Below, piece after piece: positions 57,060 to 64,000 of a stretch of DNA of 64,000 nucleotides. This DNA comes from Escallonia rubra (taxonomy: Eukaryota > Streptophyta > Magnoliopsida > Escalloniales > Escalloniaceae). The number at the start of each line of letters is the position of its first letter. The stretch's first letter is position 1. Position numbers and translations under genes: made by a program. The stretch is taken from assembly GCA_033065855.1 (NCBI GenBank), contig JAVXUO010002823.1:62001-126000 (forward strand), given 5' to 3'. The notes beneath the pieces were generated by a model. It searched no databases and had not been told where the DNA came from. It saw only the letters and a list, made by a program, of their open reading frames with translations.

Positions 57060-58657
57060 GCTATGAGCTATGGATAGGTTATTTGGCATTCACAGTTACG
57101 ATGTACACCGAGCTGCACCTACGCCAGGGGGGTTGGGGATGTTGGATTGCCTGCTGGTGACGATATGTAGAGAATTAGCATCCAGCCGCCCTATTCTTCT
57201 CCTTCATCAGCAGGTTTGACATCATGTATAATTGATATTAGCATTTCAGAATGTCTATATTATTTTTAATTTATATTTCAACCAATTTAATGTTAATATC
57301 TTTTAGGATCTCGTCGGGGATTCGTAGAGAAAATTGAGAGCTACTGTTACTGAGGAATGCATGTATGTAGTGTTCACTCTTGCACTTGACCCTTTAATGA
57401 TTACATAAATTATTATTGTTCACTTATTTCATCTTTTAATGTTGTTTTTCTTAGCATTGTGGAGCGTGTTGCAGCTATGAAAATTGGCATTCTTGTGATG
57501 GTCCAATTTTTTAAGCCACTACGTATTGAAAGGACTGGGATATCACGAGGAGAGAGTGGTTATGGTGGAGTTTTTGGTATAATTATTTTGAAAGTTAATA
57601 TTTGTTTAAATTTGTTCTATGGAATTAATCCACTAATTGTGTTATTTTCTCCATTGCATGAGGGTTTCGAGTTTGCATCGCCTGAACAGCAGGCGATGAG
57701 GAGAGCTGCTTTGTTTGGCTACATAGCCAGATATTACCGGCGGTGGCTACACGAGGCATGGGAGCGGGTGCTGCCGAAAGATGCACCAATGGAGGAGTGA
57801 AAAACAATTGCCCTTCATTGGATCTCAGCTAAAGTAGAGTGTAGATGGTTGACAGGTGGATGACTGATCCATCTTGGGAGGAGAAAGGTATGAACGAGAA
57901 GGCAAATGAATCCAATCAAGATCCTACTCACATGGGAGGGTTCGTGCCTCACGACATTACTCAACATGACATTGCGGCTGACCACCCATAGTTGGGTAGG
58001 GAAGAGGTACAAGCTTTGACATACCAGAAGATGCACAAAAGGAGAGTGCGTAAAGATGATGAATATCTTGCGGGGGATTTGTTTCCCAGATTTTTTGGGA
58101 GGTTGATGTAAGTTCTATATAAAATTGTCTTTAAATTTGGATGTCTTCATTGCTTATCAGTTGATCAAGCATTGACAGGGATATGTTATGCTTTGATTAT
58201 TTTGCAAGCCTCATTAGGGCAATGTTTTTGTCTAGGAATGTGTCCAGTTAATCATCAGCCTCATCAGATACGAGTGCACAGGGATTTAAGATGTAGCTAG
58301 ATACATAGAGGGTCGTCAATCAGAAGAAAGGGTGTATATGCGGCAACAACTTCACTGCACGTGCTGTGATTCACCCTCTACTGCGCAGATACAGAGATCA
58401 ACCCGCATGAGGAGTTAGACCCAGCTTACATTGCTTGTGTAGCATCTGTCGTGGCCAAATACATGTCAGTAAGTCAGGTACAAATATGTTAACATTTATT
58501 AAGTCAATTTTTAATTGGTCAAGTGTTATATAAAATTACTAACGATTGTACGTTCTTCTAATATAGAGAAATGCTTCCCAACCCGAGCAGGATCCAGATG
58601 GCACCCCCATGGACGACGACGAACAGGATCCCAATGTCGTTATTGACGACGATTGAA
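57060..58657 (+). pseudogene. CACTA second gene (TNPA-like) remnant
   Basis: It follows the TNP2-like piece in the same orientation, as in CACTA elements. Frames contain AALFGYIARYYRRWLHEAWE (57700-57760), NEKANESNQDPTHMGGFVPH (57890-57950) and an acidic end RNASQPEQDPDGTPMDDDE (58560-58625). This is the general pattern of plant En/Spm second-ORF proteins that bind subterminal repeats. Stops and intron-like gaps lie between the pieces. Weaker evidence than for the TNP2-like piece. Confidence 0.45.
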
Positions 58658-58797
58658 CTAGACATGTCTCCCCTTCCCTCCTGCATTTTTTAGTTCCATC
58701 CCCTCTCGTAGCAATGACGAACTTTGACTTGCATATATATATATATATACTGCTTATAAAAGTATGAATCTTGTAAATCATTTCGTTCCGTTTTTGC

Positions 58798-59480
58798 CTT
58801 TAATTAATTACTTCAATAACAATCTTACTCTTTTGTAATTAATAATGTTCTAAACTCTTTTCTTCCGATGTTGTCCTCCGCTAATTACTCCAATGATAAT
58901 CATACCCTTCCGTAATTAATTTTTTTGTAATGTGTTTATTCAACATTATGTGATAAATTTAATCTAAATCTACATTTGTACATTGGGAAACGAAATGTGT
59001 GGTTACAATATATATATATATATATAACGAAACCCTTTAAGTTCAGGAGAAAGACAAAGCTAAGAAATTAAAATTGCCGGACAAAAAAACAACGAAAACA
59101 AAAACAAAAGAGTTCAAGCTTCAAAAACAGCTAATGAAAAAAAAAAGGTTTTTGTCCTTCGTTAATTATTTCAATAACAATCTTATCATTTTGCAATTAA
59201 TAATTACTAATGTTCAAAACTCTTTTCTTCCGGTTTTGCCATCTGCTAATTACTCCAATGAAAATCGTACCCTTCCTTAATTAATTTCTTTGTAATGAGT
59301 TTATTGAACATTATGTGATAAATTTAATCTAAATCTATATTTATACATTGGGAAACGAAATATGTTGCTGCAAAAAAAAGAGTAACGAAACCCTTTAAGT
59401 CCAAGAGAAAAACAAAGCTAAGACAAAAGAGTTCAAGCTTAAAAAACAGCTAATGAAAAAAAAAGGTACTGAAAAAGCAA
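58798..59480 (+). repeat. Tandem duplication of about 330 bp
   Basis: The stretch from AATTACTTCAATAACAATCT through AACAGCTAATGAAAAAAAA (about 58805-59150) is repeated at about 59160-59465. Shared sections include TTATGTGATAAATTTAATC and ACATTGGGAAACGAAAT. The first copy also has a TA run. No gene. Confidence 0.8.
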
Positions 59481-60838
59481 TAAAAGCAAACAGACAAAAA
59501 ATTAGCCAAAGAAAAAAGTATTAAAGTTAGTTGAAATATATGGCGTCAAAATTGCATACCCTATTACACTTTACTTCTTGATACTCTAAGGCCGGATGTA
59601 TTTTCACTATCAAAAAGCAACCAAGCAATTGTATTCAAGATGCATGCACTAAAAAATTTCCTGAATTTACATACAGGGAATGAGAGTGAGAGTGCAAGCA
59701 ATCATGTTCAATGATAACATCTCAAAGTTTGAGCCGGTGCTTCAAAAAGTAACAACATACTTAATATCATACGGAGCAGTTAGGCCAACGAACAAAAAAA
59801 TCACAAATGTCAACAAGCACATTGAATAGTCACTTCCAGTGATAGCCAACATCATTCAAGCCCTTGAAGAAATTTGTATGGATAATATCTTGAAGAATTT
59901 TTTGCCGACCGACAGGCAATACAGAAAGGGCCTACAGCATCCTCAAGTAAGATGACAGTAAAAAAATCAAATAGCACGCATATTATTGCATTTAGAATTT
60001 CATATTGTACCTATCGTGCTCAATTTAATGTCACCTTTGTTAAGTCAATCATTAGTTAGAGCTTAAACTTTATAATTGAAGACCAGTCTAAGTAAGAGTG
60101 ATGTCCTGTCAACAAAATCTTAAACTGATAAATTGATTATAACTTGGTTCAACTAATTATTAAAAATCCATAGGGAAGCCATTTAAGCTAAAGTGTGGTT
60201 AATAGAAACGAGAAAAGAGAATCCACCCTTCCTAAGATAGACAGAGCTCGAGAAAATAGGAGAAGAGGGCTCGAAGATATGCTGTAAAATCACTAAAGTT
60301 CAATTTTAGGTTCCCCATTGAAAAAAAAAAAGGTGAAAAGCTTGATACTTACAACTTGAATGATTTAATTTTTAAGGAAGTAATGAATTTCGTACGAAAT
60401 ATATGGTTGATTGGAGCTCATCAACGGATCAAATTGATGTGTAGATGTAAATGATTTGAGGAAGCTTTTTACCATCACTCTATTATAACTACATCCAAAT
60501 GATAAATTATCCGTTATAGTTGATATAAACATTCTCATAATCGGCTGTAACACTGTTTGAGGGTAATATTGGACCAGTGCTATGGAGAGAAAAATACGAG
60601 GAAAGGACCATTAGAAGATAGGAATTCTTCTGGCAAGCATGTTTTGTCAATGTATGAGCATAATATTCAAAGTATCAAAATGGAACCTACTAGATTTTCC
60701 CGTTTGAAATAGAAGAAACTACTCAAGTTAGGCATCAAGATAAAAATGAAAATGAAGCAACTCCTTGGAGAAAAAATCATTTCGGAGGGACCATGCCATA
60801 TGGCCGACTTGTTTACAAGTTAACTGCTTGCCTTCTAA
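59481..60838. other. No gene or element recognised
   Basis: A-rich, non-coding sequence. It ends exactly where a CACTA terminus begins. Confidence 0.4.
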
Positions 60839-61200
60839 CACTACAAGAAAAGACAGATTTAGCGACGGACTTTTAGCGACAGAATGTATTCTGTCGCTAA
60901 AAACATCTTTCAGCGACGGAATAAGCCGTCGATTAACATCTGTCGGTAAATATTTTCAGCGACGGAATATTCCGTCGCTAAAAGCTTTTGCCAACGGACT
61001 ATTACAGACGCACTTTTGTCGACGGATAGTACTGTCGCTAAATATTTTATACAATTTTATAATTTTCGATAATTTATATATATATATATATATATAAGCG
61101 ACGGAATAATTCCGTCAGTAAAAATTCCGTCGTTGAATGTTCGGATTTACCGACGGACTTTTACCGACGGAATTAGTCCGTCGCTAAAAGTCTTTTATAA
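60839..61200 (+). mobile_element. CACTA element terminus with subterminal repeats
   Basis: CACTACAAGAAAA at 60839 is the standard terminal motif of plant CACTA (En/Spm) transposons. The next 350 bp hold many copies of AGCGACGGA and TCCGTCGCTAAA in both orientations, the subterminal array bound by the element's own protein. A TA run at 61077-61095 interrupts the array. The element extends to the right; its other end (TTCTTGTAGTG) is not in the window. Confidence 0.85.
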
Positions 61201-62150
61201 AATACCCCTTTTTCTTTTTCCTTTCTCCAGTCTCTCTCTCTCTCTCACCGGTGCACCGACGACCTTCACATCTACGGCAACCCACCTTCGACGCCGCGCC
61301 ACCACTGCCAAACAGCCACCTTGGTCTCTGTCATCAACGACAACCCACCCCCGACGGTGAGTCTGCTTCTTGCGTCATCAAGGAAAGAGAACGAAGCAGG
61401 TGACCTAACCTAAACTGGTCGCCGAAGGATCTCGCCTTCGTTTCCGCCGCCGTCACCAGATTCCGGCGAAGTGAATTTCTAAATTCGGTAAGCTCCTTGC
61501 TGTGATTCGGCGAAGTGAATTTCACAAATTCCTTTACTAATTTTCTATCTAGCGTTACTGTAATTGGCTTTAGCAAACGCATAATTGTTCGTTTAATTGA
61601 TTATGCGTACTGATAATCTGTTTGGTTACTGAGAAAAACTGGGAAAACTTGCAATAAAGAAGAAATTTGTTGGATTATTCTTTGACTTTGCTGTTTTTGT
61701 GCTTCTTCCTTCACTAGTTTTGCATATAGGGTTTCAGTAATTGGCTTGAGAATCGGTTGAACACGGTTAGGAATTCATATGTTTTATTTTCCGTTAGGAG
61801 AAGGTTCGTGTAGGTTAGGGGAGTGTGTTTATAAAACAGGGGTGGTGCGATGGGGTTGGGGGGGTGGTGCAGCGTTATTATTTCAGAAAAGGTGCGATAA
61901 GCAAAAACATAAAAACAGTCAGGTACTGGTAAATTTAACTAAAAACATTAAGCAGTATCATGTACCTAAACATTAAGCAGTATCATGTACCTATATTTAA
62001 CTAAAAACAATGCATCTAAAATGAGGGATTCGGGTAAACGTCGTGAGGGTAAACCTGTACCTAAATTAGCTTCCCGCTTTGTGATGTGCCTTGCACTTTG
62101 GCACCTGGGTACGCTTAGCTCTCGCTTCCTTCACCCGCTGTAACTAACCT
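61201..62150 (+). other. Leader of the CACTA element or adjoining unit
   Basis: CT repeats, then GC-rich sequence with CCACC, a CCGACGGTGAGTCTGC that could be a 5' splice site, then AT-rich sequence. A layout like the hAT leader at 11800-12450 is visible but not a clear match. No convincing gene. Confidence 0.35.
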
Positions 62151-62960
62151 TAGGAGAAGCGCTACTAATTGAACCCCTAATTGAACCCTAAATTGAATGC
62201 CATAAACCAACCGAACCCTAAATTGAACTAATTGAACCCTAAATTGAATGTCCCAAATCAACCGAACCCTAAATTGAACTAATAGAACCCCCTAATTGAA
62301 CTCTAAATTGAAGTAATTGAATCCTAATTAAACCATAAATTGAATGCCCTAATCGAATTGAACCCTAAATTAAACTAATTGAACCCCTAATTGAATGTCC
62401 TGATCCAACCTAACCCTAAATTGAAATAATTGAACCCCCTACTTGAACCCTAAATTGAATGCCCCAAATCAACCGAACCCTAAATTGAATCAATAGAATT
62501 CCTTAATTGAACCCTAAATTGATTTAATTGAACCCTAATTAAACCATAAATTGAATGCCCTAATCGAATTGAACCCTAAATTAAACTAATTGAACCCTAA
62601 ATTGAATGTCCTAATCCAACCGAACCCTAAATTGAACCCTAAATTGAATGCCCCAAATCAACCGAACCCTAAATTGAACTAATAGAACCCCCTAATTGAA
62701 CCCTAAATTGAACCCTAATTAAACCCTAAATTGAATACCCTAATCGAATCGAACCCTAAATTAAACTAATTGAACCCTAAATTGAATGCCCCAAATCAAC
62801 CGAACCCTAAATTGAATCAATAGAACCCCCTAATTGAACCCTAAATTTCTGTAATTGAACCCTAAATTGAATGCTCTAATCGAACCGAACCCTAAATTAA
62901 ACTAATTGAACCCTAAATTGAATGCCCTAATACAATCGAACCCTAAATTGAAATAATTCA
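62150..62960. repeat. CCCTAAATTGAA array
   Basis: About 800 bp built from variants of GAACCCTAAATTGAA and short linkers (GAATGCCCCAAATCAACC). The 7-mer CCCTAAA, the plant telomere unit on one strand, occurs about 24 times but never in direct tandem. Longer periods of about 60-100 bp are visible (GAATGCCCCAAATCAACCG recurs). Confidence 0.85.
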
Positions 62961-62969
62961 AGCGCATCG

Positions 62970-63327
62970 AATATGTACATTTTGAACAATTTTTTCCCAT
63001 TTGAACATTGATAATTTGTTTGATAATTTTAGGTTGTTAATTGTGCATTAGAGAATTGTGATTATTGATCTGTGATTTTAGGTTGTTAATTGATGATTTT
63101 AGGTTATTAGCTATGCATTTGAAGTAATTGCGATTATTAATTGATGATTTTAGGTTGTTAATTGATGATTTTAGATTGTTAATTGTGCATTGAGCATTTG
63201 AGATATTGAGATTATTGAAGGAGGATGGGACCCAATTGGATTGAATGTGTGATTTTTGTTAATTTTTATTGCATTGAGCATTTGAGAATTGAAATTGTTG
63301 ACGGAGGATGGGACCCAATTGGATTGA
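62970..63327 (+). repeat. Sequence related to the hAT leader at 12440-12800
   Basis: GTACATTTTGAACAATTTTT, TTGATAATTTTAGGTTGTTA, GCATTGAGCATTTGAGA and GATGGGACCCAATTGGATT match the leader of the hAT element at 11712 in the same order. No hAT terminal repeat was found near it. Confidence 0.65.
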
Positions 63328-64000
63328 GATACCTGTTAGTTAGCGCAGACACGGACACCACGTCTGATCGACGGTTTCCGACATTTAAAAAATAAATTAA
63401 CGTATGCCGATGTGTCTGGAGGTGCGTGTCGGTGGGCGTCGGACACGTGTCCGGAGGCGTCGGACACGTGTCGGTATGCATCGGACACGTGTCCGGAGGT
63501 GTCAGACACGTATCGGACACCATATCGACACCCTATATGACGTGTCGAAATTGAGATTGTTGAAGGAGGATGGGACCCAATTGGATTGAGATACCTGTTA
63601 GTTAGCGCAGACACGGACACCACGTATGATCGACGGTGTCCGGCATTTAAAAAATAAATTAACGTATGCCGATGTGCCTGGAGGTGCGTGTCGGTGGGCG
63701 TTGGACACGTGTCCGGAGGTGTCGGACATGTGTCGGTATGTGTCGGACACGTGTCCGGAGGTGTCAGACACGTATCAGACACCATATCGACACCCTCTAT
63801 GAGGTGTCGGAATTGAGGTTGTTGACGGAGGATGGGACCCAATTGGATTGAGATACCTGTTAGCTAGCGCAGACACGGACACCACGTCTGATCGACGGTG
63901 TCCGACATTTAAAACACAAATTAACGTATGCCGATGTGTCTGGAGGTGCGTGTCGGTGGGCGTCGGATACGTGTCTGGAGGCGTCGGACACATGTCTGGA
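63328..64000. repeat. 262-bp tandem satellite, at least 2.5 copies
   Basis: Units start GATACCTGTTAG at 63328, 63590 and 63852; the third runs off the window. Each has several GGACACGTGTCC-like palindromes centred on CACGTG and ends with the GATGGGACCCAATTGG motif also found in the hAT leader. Copies differ by a few per cent. Confidence 0.92.

Noticed and set aside
62150..62960. True telomere or chromosome end
   Set aside because: CCCTAAA copies are not in direct tandem, and other sequence continues beyond.
63266..63993. Repeated Thr/Cys/Pro peptide open frames (DTCPTPPDT repeats) on the minus strand
   Set aside because: They follow the 262-bp DNA satellite exactly and look like its translation.
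63328..64000. CRISPR array
   Set aside because: Repeats are 262 bp in direct tandem without unique spacers, in plant DNA.

Overview
This is nuclear DNA of a flowering plant, most likely a eudicot; I cannot name the species. The signs are GT-AG introns, Ty3/gypsy, hAT, CACTA, TRIM and Stowaway-like elements, plant-type LTRs, and one clear host gene. Nothing bacterial, viral or organellar was recognised.

The host gene is a FAR1-RELATED SEQUENCE gene on the minus strand, closest to FRS3 from memory of the Arabidopsis protein. It runs from an ATG at 34201 to a TAG at 18771. Four introns, all GT-AG and all phase 0, join five coding exons (2238, 90, 150, 117 and 45 bp) into an 879-residue protein. 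Introns 3 (8378 bp) and 4 (3946 bp) are swollen by mobile DNA: a multi-hairpin element, a Stowaway-like element and a decayed second FAR1-family fragment in intron 3, and a TRIM retroelement and a possible SINE in intron 4.

Layout. 1-7000: TG-rich simple sequence, then stacked, decayed gypsy LTRs. 7000-8900: decayed gypsy pol (minus). 8902-11711: LTR, primer-binding site and broken gag of another gypsy element (plus), split by a hAT element at 11712-15630 with a perfect 8-bp target duplication. 16342-16544: a small hairpin element. 18080-34201: the FRS3-like gene. 35005-36402: a TA-flanked Stowaway-like element carrying a nested inverted repeat. 37000-51700: a cluster of elements with GGGGCTGATCC-like ends, each sitting in TA/TG microsatellite DNA; some carry long unrelated interiors, and one contains a hAT-type MITE with its own 8-bp duplication. 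53600-55480: LTR-like sequence with about 80-bp tandem repeats. 55480-58660: decayed CACTA transposase genes. 58800-59480: a local tandem duplication. 60839 onward: a CACTA terminus with subterminal repeats, a CCCTAAA-studded array, hAT-leader-like sequence and a 262-bp satellite carrying CACGTG palindromes.

Only the FRS3-like gene looks intact. The least explained component is the family of hairpin-tiled, microsatellite-inserted elements (16342, 26868 and the 37-51 kb cluster).
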